Source of the DNA: Phalacrocorax aristotelis
Taxonomy: Eukaryota; Chordata; Aves; Suliformes; Phalacrocoracidae
Assembly (NCBI RefSeq): GCF_949628215.1
Contig: NC_134276.1
Coordinates: 59,433,733-59,497,732, forward strand
Direction of reading: 5' to 3'
DNA length: 64,000 nt
A program made the position numbers and the translations under genes. Shown in pieces: positions 45,536 through 56,580 of the stretch. The notes below the pieces were generated by a model. The model saw only the letters and a list, made by a program, of their open reading frames with translations, did not search any database and was not told the DNA's origin. The number at the start of each line of letters is the position of its first letter. Positions within the stretch are counted from its first letter, which is position 1.

Positions 45536-48500
45536 ACAGTATTGTGTTGGTTTTTTAATTTGGACCCTTTTTGTTATTCTTGGAGGACAAAAATTTACCC
45601 CATTTTGTACCTTCTTCCCTCTCCACACCTCTTTCTTCCTCTTCTGCCTTCCACGTTTGTTCGATCCCTTGCCTCCTTTTTACTAGTAGTTTAATGAAGA
45701 TCACGTGTCCCTAGTTTGCCTATAAGAGTGTGATATGGGACAGCATTCAAAGGTTTCCTTGTACCCCTGCATGCAAGCCACCTTTCACACTATCTTTTTG
45801 GCTGTCAGGTCATCTTCCTGGGTGGCCACACTGGCCTCTCTCCATTCTCGCTGCAAGCCTCCTGCATCAGGGCCGTTTCTCATTGCATCTTCAGCACCTC
45901 TTTTAGGAGCTGACAGTTCTCCCAGGCTCCCTTTCCCATTAAAATTCCTTTCCACAAGACTGCATTTACCAATTCTTTGAGAGGGTTGAAGTCTTCTCGT
46001 TTAAGTTCATTAGTCCATTGCTTTCGCTCCCTCCTCTCCTGAAACTTGAGAGCTCTGCTGATTTGTGATCTTTTCCACCCAGATCACCTTCCTCCAGCAG
46101 CAGCATCTCAACCAGTTTTCCCATGTTAACCAGCAACAAACCACAAGCCGCCAGGTACAGCTGCGTACGCCTCACGTCACTGAAACAAAAAGCCACTCTT
46201 TATGCCCAAAACTTCAGGGACAGGCTACACAGTGCAGTTGCCTCCCAAACACTTATCTAGGACAGTTTCTTCGGCTGTTGGGTGTATCCTACAGGAGGCA
46301 TAGGCATCACTTCCCCATGTCCCCTGCTGCACGCAAGGATCCAGTTCAAGGTACCAGCTTGCTGCAACTTAAGCAGGATGTTTGCAGCTCTGCAATCAGC
46401 CTCCTAGTCTCCATGCAAGCAATTCCCCTAGGAGCTGGGAACCAGCTCAAATGCTTTGGCTCTGTACTGTCCCTAGCTCTCCTAAGTCCTAGGATGTAAC
46501 AGGCTAGAAAGAGACAGGTCTATGACCTTTAAAGCTGTGTCAATATCCTTGTCTCTGAAACAGCGGGCTTCTTTCCCCAGTAACAGGCAGTCAGACGTTC
46601 AGATGCAGTTACTGATTTTGCACGGTTCTCATCTTGGAAGCTGAATTTCTCTCTGAAGTCAAGGGAAGTGTCATCAGATGCCCAGCAACACTGAAAGTCA
46701 CACATAGGTTGTCTTAAGAAAGGGCAACAAAAAAAGAAAAAAAAAAAACACCTCAAACCCCACAAAAATCAAGGCATACAAAACTGAAATGCAGATGTTA
46801 GAAAAACAGGAAAAAAGAACTTTTGCCTGGATTTCTCCCAGAAACAGCCACTATAATTCTGTTAGGCTGAAGATGAAGAAAATTTTCTTTTAGTTTTACC
46901 CACATCATCTTACATAGTATTTTAAGCATAATATTATTCACTATAATTTTTCACTTCTAATTGTCAAGTTCTTTTATTTCTAAGTGTAAAGCTTAAAAGA
47001 GGTAAGTAAAGCTTTTTTCAGTGTCAAATTCCCCCAGAATTAGAGGTCTGGGAGCACGGAATTACCATTACCATTTAACACACATCCTGCCTCTCACTGT
47101 TCTCTGTCCTGCTTTTGCTTTTCTCCGGCCGTATATTACCTTCTTGCCTTTCCCCACTTTCTATTCAGGCTGTCAAGGAAAGAGCAGGGTCTGACTCCCA
47201 CAATGAAATGCTTCACCTGGGGAGACTGCTGAGAGTGAAATTGATAAAGGACAGCACCAGCCCAGGCAATTTCACTCACAGCAGGCACTTGCAGGTGAAG
47301 CACTACCGTAAAATGGATCAAGGTTACTCACCCACCACCTCCCAGCACAAGTCACAGCTGATAGCTACTACTTTCGTGATCTTTTCACCCGTCTCCTGCC
47401 AGGCACCACTTGCTCTAACCCTTGCATGAGAGGCAGGAATCAGCCATGCAGACCAGTGTTTGCTAGTGGGGAGATAAGCCCAGGTAAGTGCTCCAAATGT
47501 TGAATGCTCAGCTGAAGCGTGGCCCGGCCGCAGATTGGCTGGAGGCCTTCCTCAGGCCACCTCCTCACAGGTGGCACCCGGGGAGGATGCCCACGATCCC
47601 ACCTGCCTCACTGGGTAGGATGCCTGCGATCCCACCCACCTCACCAGGTACAACTGTCCCATAGAGCTGTGCCAGTTGCAACTCCCTGATGGGACAAAGG
47701 CAACTTTTGTAGCATCTGATAAGGGAACCAGCCTGATGCTCGGTGTAATTTAGGACAACATATACACCATTTTAGCTGGTGGCTCCCGGAGATCTATTTC
47801 ATCACGGGTCAGGTCCCAAGGGGTAGGGACACTATAAGTCCAGCATCACTGTGCCCCAATCCCGCTTTCTCTGCTATTTGAAAATCATGTGTATTAAAGG
47901 ACAGCTTTTCACCAGCTCAGGATTTCTTTTTTTATTTTGATAGCAATATTCCTAAGAGCTTTACTGACACTGGGGCTGAGATTTTTCCTTCAGACAGGTT
48001 AGCAGAAGGAGCATCAGAGCAAAGCCTGGTGATGCAAAGTAGTGAAACTGGGCTCTGCCATCTACCCCTTTCTTCAATACTGAGAGTAGGGCATGAAACT
48101 TAAAAGCTCCAGATTTGAAACAAATAAAGAGATTTTTTCTTACATACTCATAATTTGTCAAGTGAAGATACACTATGTCATAACTGAGATCAAAATATTT
48201 TCAAATCTAAAAAGGCTTAAGCCTTTAAGAGGAACAGTTATGGCTGCAGTTACATCACATTGACAGAGCAGGATAAAAAGTTATGACAGATAACCTTTCT
48301 CATACTTCAGGGCATAAAATTCCAGGAACTGAAAGGATTATTGAGAAACTCTTTTTCTAAACACTGTTCCTTATGGAGCACTCTATAGTTGTCATTAGAG
48401 ACTTGAATACCAGGCAGTGCCAGACATCTGGTAGAGCAATTCCTGCAGTACTAGTGGGGAGAAATCATTACGACAACAACTCTTTCTATGAGTCAAAAAA

Positions 48501-51500
48501 TACTGATCATACCGTTTACAAAATTCAAGGACTGAAATTAAGACCTAAGAAGCCCAGTGCAAACTCAATGTACGTGAATACTCTGCTCCTAATTTCGCAC
48601 ATAATTCCCAATTGAAATTAGTGGAAAAATAGGAGTCTCAAAAGGATTTAACTGCCTCAATACCTTCATAATTCTTGTCTATATTTCCAGCAGCCACATC
48701 CCAAATCAGCTCTGCAGCCTTTACTGCAGTGTTCCAGAAGGCTTCCCATAATCTCAGTTTCATAAGCATGATTTGCTTTACAACAGCGCAAAATTCACTA
48801 CCAGGAACTGGACTGGGGTAAAGATCTATGTCAATGAGTGTAGCTGATTGCATGTGTTAATAAATCATGCCTCAGAAGGATACAAGGTGAGGACAAAATA
48901 TTTGAGAAATGTGACCACATTAACTGCTAATAACAAGGCAGTATCTGTGTGTGTCTGTCTGTGTGTTACCACTTACAGGCTAGAATAATTTTCATACAGA
49001 CTACTATAGAAAAATTTTCTTCTCTTTTTTAACCCCCAAAATCTAGTTTACTCTTGTCAAAGACCCTGAACTGTCTCTTCTTAAAGGAAAAAAAACCCCA
49101 CAGATTCTTCTTTTCCCGGTTGATAGAAAACAGTGATCACTGAGAGTGATACTTAAGCTTGGAAATTTGGATAAGCTTGGATATTTAAGCTTACAGTGAA
49201 ACTATTAATGGCTGACCATGCTTACTGCTGAACAGGTAACCAGCTCAATTTATCTGGGGCTATTATCGCCATAAAAAGAAAGCATTCCCCTTTGTTTTAT
49301 CCACAAAAATACTCCTGTATAACGGTTTGTTTCTCCCCAGTCCCTATAACTGGTACTAATGTGAACAGCAATTACAGTATTACACACTGAGGGCTGAACA
49401 AACTAATTGGTGCAGCCTGAACCAGACCTGCTCCAAACATGGGAGACGTGGGCCAAGGCAGGCAGCAATCTTCCCACACTTCCTTTTGTGCTGGTTTAAA
49501 ATTCACCAGGGACCTCACAGAAACCTTACTTATAGCAACAACTGAAAAGAGTCATAAATGCAGCTGCTCCCGAGGCTGTTAGTGCTCAGACCGACTAGCT
49601 GGTGCCACGTGCCCCCTCTCCCTCCTGGAAGGGTCTGGTCTGTGTTTGCTGCAAGGCATTGGTGCGTGCCTCTTGGCACACTCATTTCTGTGAAGGCTCT
49701 GCCCTATTGTCTAGGCAAAGCAGTCAGCCAAGCTGAATTTAGCCTTAGATATAAAGTGATGGCTGTATAACCATCTCAGCATTTCCTTTTGAGACATAAT
49801 TCAGTAGCAGATTTTACCTTACAGAGTTCTTCTTTGCCCATTTTATTCAATCAGTCCTTTCCCTTTTTAAGTTGGCAAGTCAGGTATCAGGCTGACTGCA
49901 CATTTCTAGCGCCATATGAAATAGTGGAGAAAAGGACATAGGCCACATAGGCCTCTATAGTATACAAAACGCCTGAAAGGATTTGTGTTAAATACTAATT
50001 TGAAGCTGGTCATAAAGTCATGGGAGGTGCTGGATCTAATGCCTGAACAAAGATTGGAAAAAAAAAAGCCCCAAAACCAAACAAAGACAGCAATGGCACA
50101 ACCAGATGTCCCTACACACTGTGTGGCTAGTGTGAACGCTGCACTGTTTACTTAGCTGCTGTTCAAAAGGATATACTTTTCCAGGAACGCTGCAGCTCTA
50201 CTTTGACCCGAAGGAGAAGCATGCCTCATGTGCCGCTGAGCCCCGCAGAGTATTCACAGGTTGCAGCACGGCTCCTGCAATGTTCCTGAGCTGCAGGAGG
50301 CCAATGCCTACCCACCAGAGGACTGTGCTTTGGGAAAGAGGGAGGGAAATTGGCAGGATCTCTGCCCTGGTGCTTCACAGACGATGCTGCCATCCATCTG
50401 CGTGGTCTGAGGGTGCTCATGCCATGCCTCCACTCCTACCGGTCCCACAGGTGACATGGTCAATGACACCTTGCTATTGCCAAGGAAGCTTTGGATCTAC
50501 AAAAGCACTAGGGCACTTGATGTGCTTGACTTCCACTTCAGGCACAGAACCATAACCCTGCTCTGCTGTTGTCTCACTGCGGAGGCACGCAGCCCCCGCT
50601 GTTTTCAGGCTCAAAGCTCCCTAAAGGTTGGCTTGCAACTGTTTGCAGAAGTACCTTATGCTTGGCAGGACCATATTGCTCAATTCTCCTCAAGCCAAAG
50701 TAGCATCAATCTTCACAAACCAGAATCCTTCACCTGTTCCATCTGCAAGAAGTTCTCAGACACGCTTGATACGTCTGCTGGGGGGAAGCTGTTACCAGCA
50801 ATCACCCTTAGTACAGCCATCTGGGACTTTAATTCAACTTCCGGCCTCACCTGATGACGTCCTCACCCATGCTTCTCACTTTCTAGAAAAATGACCAAAC
50901 TACCAGTCTAGGGGCTACTTAACAGCAGGGGATTTTCCCCCAAAATTAAATTTGTCATTAAGTTACTAGTCCCAATTGTCTTGAGAGAGAAAAAGAGCAC
51001 GCTCATTTACAAAACTCTGTATTTTAGCTGTTAGGGGAACTCATCTGCAAGAGGGGAGATTTGGGTTCTGGGCTGCAAACATATAGTTTATATTAAACAT
51101 TTTTAAAAGAATGTTGAAATGACTATTAGCAGTAAAGTGGATGTTAGTTGTATCTAGTTAGCACCCTAAACTTTATGCAACAGAGTATTATTCTGCTCTT
51201 CTGGTACTAAAAACAAGCTCACTGAATTGTAACTTGTGGGGGAAACAACTGTGTGCTTGCACCCTCCACAGCAAGGAGTATTTAGCCACTCCACAGCAAG
51301 TGGAACAGCCCCCCAGCTTGGCTGCTAAGGCACTATAGTGAGAACAGCAGGTTTCTGTGCCCTCAGGCAAAGGAGGGAATATGCTGGGTGAAGGCACTAG
51401 CCACTGAGCTGTAGGATACAAGGGGCATTTAAGAGTTTGTTTCTGAAATGAAGAACTAAACTACGAGAGCTGTGAATCCCCAGATGAAGGAGGAACTCCT

Positions 51501-53050
51501 CGCAGCCCAGGCATAAGCAGCAAACAGTGAGAACCACCACAGTAATAGCAAAAGTTATTCACAACAGTTCCTGATAAAAAGAACGGTAACATTTTTCAAG
51601 GAGTGGCGCTTATTTTCCCAGCAGTTTTTGACCACTCTGTATTCTTATCTCTCATTAAAAATCCCAGGCTGTTTGTTTGCTTTGGCCTCTGTTGGTTCAC
51701 TAATCTCTGAAAGAGTAATTTTTCATACGTTTTATTTCACAGTCTTGCATAACCTTGGCATTTCTTATGATAAAACCTGCGATACTTGTTCTTCTAGTAT
51801 TAAAACCACACCCCCTGTATTGTAACCTATAGCTGTAAAACCCGTAGGGAAGGAATCTAAGATGAGAAATTATCAAGCAAATTCCCACTGAAGTTCTCAT
51901 TAAATTAGGGAAGGTGAATTTTGCCCAGGCTGAAACCAGGCTGAAATCTCAAGGTCCGTGGCCATTCCTGGGATTATAACCCATGGTTATAGTTGCTCCA
52001 AAAGAGTTGCTATATTGAATTAATAACACAGCCTAAAAAATGTTTTTCCATGTCACCTTTGTAGAGCAGAGAGGAGGGAGCATCATAGCATACAGCACCA
52101 CATCTGCTGGAATGCTCTTTGCACCAACTGGCAGACCACCCCTTAAAACCACCCTGAGTCAGCACGTTTGGTTGTCACAAAGGCAGAGTAAGACGAGGGA
52201 TTTAAACAGATCACAAAGCACACCGCAACTCCTACTCATCGTGCAGCTTTTGGAGCGTTCTCAGGGAAGATGAGGATTAAATGGGCAAAGGTTTTTAAAT
52301 ATTCTCTCATGTGAAGGAATGGAATTAGGCCCACAAAAGTAATTTGCTTGGAATATTAACTTGGGAAATGGGAGATACGTTTGATCTCCCTTGTGGCAGA
52401 AGAGAAACTGAACTTGGGTCATTTACAACCTGATTACCCTAACCATGAGCAATTTTAAATAAAAAGAGGGCACAGGGAATTCTTCTCCAGCTGCGCTTGT
52501 CACAAGGCTTGATCTTATAATTGTGCTTTTAGGATACCTACAGGATGAGACAAGTAGGAATTAGACCTAGGAATGAGAAAGGTAGATGAACAACTTAAAT
52601 TTTAAACATGGAGAGTTCAAAAATATCTAATGCATACAATATGTTACAAATCAGCATGTATTTCTCTAAAACTAAGAATGGCTTATGTAGTGTAAAAAAT
52701 ATATAAAAATATGTTTTAAGTAACCTTACCTAAGGATTACATTATGTGGCCTTGGTGCTTAGATGCTCAACACTGCATCTGGTCAAATGGTGTGTGAACT
52801 CACCCACCTGGAACTCCATCCTGCTGTAGACAGGCTGGCAGCTATAGCCAGATATCTCATTTATTGCTTTCTGAGGCACTGGGATGTTGCATTTCAGGAC
52901 ACAGCCCAGACATGCCTCTGGAAAGCCCTGCTCATTCCTTACTGGCTTTACCAGCAATGCCTTAGCTGCCTAAAGACCTTGTCCATATATAGGATCATGT
53001 GAGCAACAGATGCATCCCCTGAACCCTGTGATAAATACAAGAAAGGAAAT
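45536..53050. other. Intergenic region without recognised gene
   Basis: This is 7.5 kb without a recognised gene or CR1. A 33-bp tandem duplication lies at 47584-47649 and A-runs at about 46730-46748. Frames of up to about 144 codons (for example 46065-46499) lack recognisable features. Confidence 0.5.
47584..47649 (+). repeat. Two-copy 33-bp tandem duplication
   Basis: Units 47584-47616 and 47617-47649 share AGGATGCC and CGATCCCACC and differ at about six positions by eye. This is a small local duplication in GC-rich DNA. Confidence 0.85.
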
Positions 53051-53428
53051 CGCAGAATCATATAGTCGTTAAAGACCTCTGAGATCCTCAAGTCCAACTC
53101 CACCATGCCTCCTAAATCACATCCCGAAGTGCCATGTCTGCACGTTTTTTGAACACCTCCAGTGAGGATGACTCCACCACCTCTCCAGGCAGCCTGTTCC
53201 AATGCATGACCACTCTTGCATTAAAGAAATGTTTCCTTATATCCTATCTAAACCTCCCCTGACACAGCTTGAGGCCATTTCCTCTTGTCCTATCACTAGG
53301 GACTTGGGAGAAGAGCCAATGCCCACCTCGCTACAACTTCCTTTCAGGTGGTTGTAGAAGGCGATAAGGTCTCCCCTCAGCCTCTTGTTGTCCAGACTAA
53401 ACAAGCCCAGTTCCCTCAGCCACCCCTC
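53051..53428 (-). mobile_element. CR1 LINE 3' end, leftward
   Basis: The 3' end is at 53051 (CGCAGAATCATATAGTCGTT). It continues through TCCAGTGAGGATGACTCCAC, CCTGTTCCAATGCATGACCA, CCTCTTGTCCTATCACTAGG and the reverse complement of the [20 protein letters not shown] coding block. Reading frame is partly lost. Confidence 0.92.
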
Positions 53429-53633
53429 AGCGAGGTGTGAATCAAGGAAATTAGTGGAAATGCTGCAACATTTATAAATACTGTTTTTCATTAGATGCTG
53501 TTGTTTGGAGTTCCTATAGCTGCACAAACCCCAAGTGATGGAAAATATTAGGAAGTAGGGAATGGTAAAATGAGCATCTGAGCAACATTATCAAAACAAC
53601 AGACTTCTTATGACTGCCCCTTTTATTCAACCC
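53429..53633. other. Spacer between head-to-head CR1 copies
   Basis: About 200 bp of AT-rich unique sequence separates two CR1 copies pointing away from each other. Confidence 0.7.
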
Positions 53634-54370
53634 CATGCAACACTACAGGTTAGGGGTAGGGTGGCTGGAAAGCTGCCTGGCAGAAAAGGACCTGGGGGTG
53701 TTGGTCGTCAGCCAGCTGAACATAAGCCAGCAGTGTGCCCAGGTGGCCACGAATGCCAACAGCATCCTGGCTTGTATCAGGAATAGTGTGGCCAGCAGGA
53801 GCAGGAGCAGGGCAGTGATGGTGCCCCTGTACTCGGCACTGGTGAGGCCATACCTCGAGTGCTGTGTGCGGTTTTGGGCCCCTCAGTACAAGGACATCGA
53901 GGTGCTGGAGCGTGTCCAAAGAAAGGCAACAAAGCTGGTGAAGGGTCTGGAGGGCAGGTCTTATGAGGAGAGGTTGAGGCAACTGAGGTTGTTTAGCCTG
54001 GAGAAGAGGAGGCTGAGGGGAGACCTTATCACTCTCTACAACTACCTGAAAGGAGGTTGTAGCGAGGTGGGTGTTGGTCTCTTCTCCCAGGTTACTAGTG
54101 AGAGAACAAGAGGAAACGGCCTCAAGTTGTGCCAGGGGACGTTTACATTGGATATTAGGAAAAATGTATTCACTGAAAGGGTTGTCAAGCACTGGAACAG
54201 GCTGCCCAGGGAAGTGGTTGAGTCACCATCCCTGGAGGTATTTAAAAGATATACAGACACGACACTTCAGGGAATGGTTTAGGAGACCTGGTGGTGTTGG
54301 GCTGACAGTTGGACTTGATGATCCTAGAGGTCTTTTCCAACCTTAATCATTCTGTGATTTGGTGATTCTA
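53634..54370 (+). mobile_element. CR1 LINE 3' end, rightward, with open ORF2 C-terminus
   Basis: About 740 bp. A 215-codon frame (53635-54282) reads CR1 ORF2 C-terminus without interruption: [60 protein letters not shown] and [20 protein letters not shown]. The 3' end has GTTGGACTTGATGATCCTAG, AGGTCTTTTCCAACCTTAAT and TTCTGTGATT. It is one of the best-preserved copies here and sits only about 300 bp upstream of the TM9SF2 CpG island. Confidence 0.94.
53635..54282 (+). pseudogene. CR1 ORF2 C-terminal remnant, still open
   Basis: This is a 215-residue frame from the C-terminal third of CR1 ORF2, after the reverse transcriptase catalytic core. Endonuclease and YADD-type motifs are absent through 5' truncation. 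The ATG belongs to the element body and is not a native start. Confidence 0.85.
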
Positions 54371-54659
54371 CAGGGTTTTTTCTGGTGGGGATTTTTTTCC
54401 AGTGACAGCAGCCATCAGTGACGCAGAGGGAATGCAGACCCGGGTTGCTCTGAATGCTGAGGTGTAAGGGATGGTCACTACAGCCAACACCTTTCTGTCC
54501 GTCTGTCCTTCTCCTCCCCGGCGCCACTCAGCCAACAGTAGGTCTCCCCCCAAGTTCAGTCTGAAAACCGGGAGAGCTGTCCGTAGCGAGAATGTATTAA
54601 AAGAGAAAAAAAATGTATTTTAAAAAGAGCAACGAACGTTAACAGCCGCGAAGAAGCCA
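54371..54659. other. Spacer between CR1 and TM9SF2 promoter
   Basis: This is unique sequence of rising GC content. No gene is supported. A frame on the - strand (54556-54843) opens with GTG, not ATG, and is not called. Confidence 0.55.
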
Positions 54660-55076
54660 GCGCAGCCTGACCGGGGGCCTGCTCCCCTTCTTCCTCCCCG
54701 GCCGCGGCCCGGGCCGGTGCAGAGGGAGGACCGGGGCGGGGCGGTGGCGGGCGCCGCGCTGCCATGGCAACCGGGGCTGGCGGAGCGCTACCCCGGAAGC
54801 GAACGCGTAAAGCCCGGACCGGTTCGTCGCGTGCGCCGGCCACGCCCCCCCTCCCGCTCGTCCGGCGGTCCGCGCGGGGTGACGTGTCGCGGGCGAGAGA
54901 GAAGCCGGAAGTGGCGGCCGTCCGTCAGTCTGTCCGTCCGTCTGGGCGGGGGCGGGGGGGAGACGAAGCCACTATCGTTGCCGCCGCCGGCGCGCGAGAG
55001 GCGCCCAGGGACCCCCTCCCGCCCGCCTCCGGCTCACGCCGCCGTTCCTCCACCGCCGCGCCCCCCGCCCCCCGCC
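54660..55076 (+). promoter_or_regulatory. TM9SF2: TM9SF2 CpG-island promoter and 5'UTR
   Basis: A TATA-less CpG island immediately precedes the TM9SF2 start codon and continues to about 55500. Visible candidate sites are two ETS/GABPA words (CCGGAAGC at 54793 and CCGGAAGTG at 54905), a CRE-like TGACGTG at 54879-54885, a GC/KLF-type CACGCCCCC near 54841, and an RFX X-box-like CTGCCATGGCAAC at 54759-54771. This fits a broadly expressed housekeeping promoter. The transcription start is inferred to be about 54880-54960. Confidence 0.75.
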
Positions 55077-55208
55077 ATGGCCCTGCGGCGGCTACTCATC
55101 GCCGCCGCCCTGGCGGCAGCCGCGCCCGTCCCCGCCGCCGCCTTCTACCTGCCGGGCCTGGCCCCCGTCAACTTCTGTGAGGAGGGCAAGGAGAAGCCCG
55201 AGTGCAAG
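55077..55208 (+). CDS. TM9SF2: TM9SF2 coding exon 1 (signal peptide)
   Basis: 44 codons from the ATG at 55077 to the donor AAG|GTGAGC (55209). The product starts MALRRLLIAAALAAAAPVPA and continues AAFYLPGLAPVNFC. It is a signal peptide rich in Ala/Leu followed by the conserved mature N-terminus FYLPGLAPVNFC of the TM9SF2/nonaspanin family. The start is supported by CCGCCATGG (good Kozak) and by the signal peptide placement. The signal sequence differs from mammals, as is usual, and conservation begins sharply at AFYLPG. TM9SF2 is a nine-pass endosome/Golgi membrane protein. Confidence 0.95.
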
Positions 55209-56334
55209 GTGAGCGGGGCCGGGGGGCTTGGGGGGCACCCCGCCGCCACCGCCGGCCTGAGGGGAGGCCTCGGCGCCCGGGTTGCTGCGCGGCCCGAGTT
55301 TTACCCTTCTGCTGGGGGCGGCGGGTCTGTGGTGGGTTGGGTTGGGTAGGGTTCCCCCCCCCGCCGAGGGTTTGTACCAAACGCCCACGGGGGCTGTTGC
55401 TGCGGGGGTTTCGAGCGTGTTCCCCTTCCCACCGTGACCGGTAACGGTGAAGCACCCTTCGCCCCTCGCCGGGAAGGAAAGGGCCATCGCTTCATCTCGT
55501 GATTTACAGTCACGTTACAGAGATGGGAAGCCCCGGCCGGCTTATCTCTTGGGCGCTTCTAAATACTTGTTGGGAAGCTGCAGAAAGTAAGGATCGCAGT
55601 GGCGGGTCGTGCCGGTCGGGTGTGTGATTCTTGGCAGGAGCGAGCAGCCGGTGCCTGCAAGCAGGTATACAATCAAGGCAGCCTTTCCTTGCTGTCTTTT
55701 CTCGGCTGCAGGAATCTGAAGTGTAGGGGCTTCTTGGCCCCAGAGTCTCACATGAAGCTTAAACTTATTTTCATGCCTACATAAGTGACAAGCGGACTTC
55801 ACATCACATAACCAAATTACTGATTTGTAAGGATGTTGGCTGATAGGGGCTCTGTACTTAAAATAGTCTTTTCTCCTTTGGGTGAGCTTTAGAAGTTGTT
55901 TGCTGCTGCTGGGGTGGAAATTACGCCAGACCATGCCTTGAGACTTGAATGAGAAAGTTCAAGACCAATAGCTTTTACGATCCCTTGTCTTATTGCTGTT
56001 ACAAGTGGCTATCTCACACTCTTATCTCCCAGCTTCTGTGTTACATGAAACACTGGTCCCTGATTCTTCAGAATAAGAGTATATTTATACTGTATCCTTT
56101 TGCCAATCACCTTGCACTGTCTTTATCCATTTGCTGTCATGAATCAGTAGAGCGGATAATAAGCCAAACATGTAATGAAAGCGTAGTTGCTATAAATGTC
56201 TTTTCCCTTCTTTAAGTGTATTGTTCCATTCAGACCAGCCAAACCTTGTGCCTAACACATAGCTGTGGATTTTTTCACTCATTTCCGTGCCACTTCTGTT
56301 GTAGTAGTAGAACATTCTGTGGATGTTTTTTATA

Positions 56335-56580
56335 GGATCATAGAAACAGTGTCTGGAAGCAACCTTAGGAGGTCATGTAGTCCAGCCTCATGCTTGAAGC
56401 AAGACTGTTGCCAACACTAGATCAGCTCAGCTCTACCTTTGTTTAAGCAAGCCTTGAAAATATCCATGCATGGAGCATCCGTCACATCCCTGGGTGACCT
56501 GCGGGGTGCTGCACTACCCTCTTAAGGATTTTTTTTTCTTCAAGTACAGGCTAAGACTTTCAAGCTGCAGTTTATAGTTT
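56335..56580 (-). mobile_element. CR1 LINE 3' fragment, diverged
   Basis: The leftward tail begins GGATCATAGAAACAGTGTCT, followed by GGTCATGTAGTCCAGCCTCA and the usual CATCCCTGGGTGACCTG segment. It is heavily diverged; the right end is approximate. Confidence 0.75.

Noticed and set aside
54556-54843. 95-codon - strand frame facing away from TM9SF2, possible bidirectional gene
   Set aside because: It opens with GTG rather than ATG and its composition is that expected of a CpG island. Nothing supports translation, though a divergent non-coding transcript is possible.
54717-55349. 210-codon + strand frame over the TM9SF2 promoter
   Set aside because: It reads the 5'UTR and into intron 1 in frame with exon 1. 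The protein before MALRRLL is Pro/Arg/Gly-rich island translation; the true start is the ATG at 55077 and the true exon ends at 55208.
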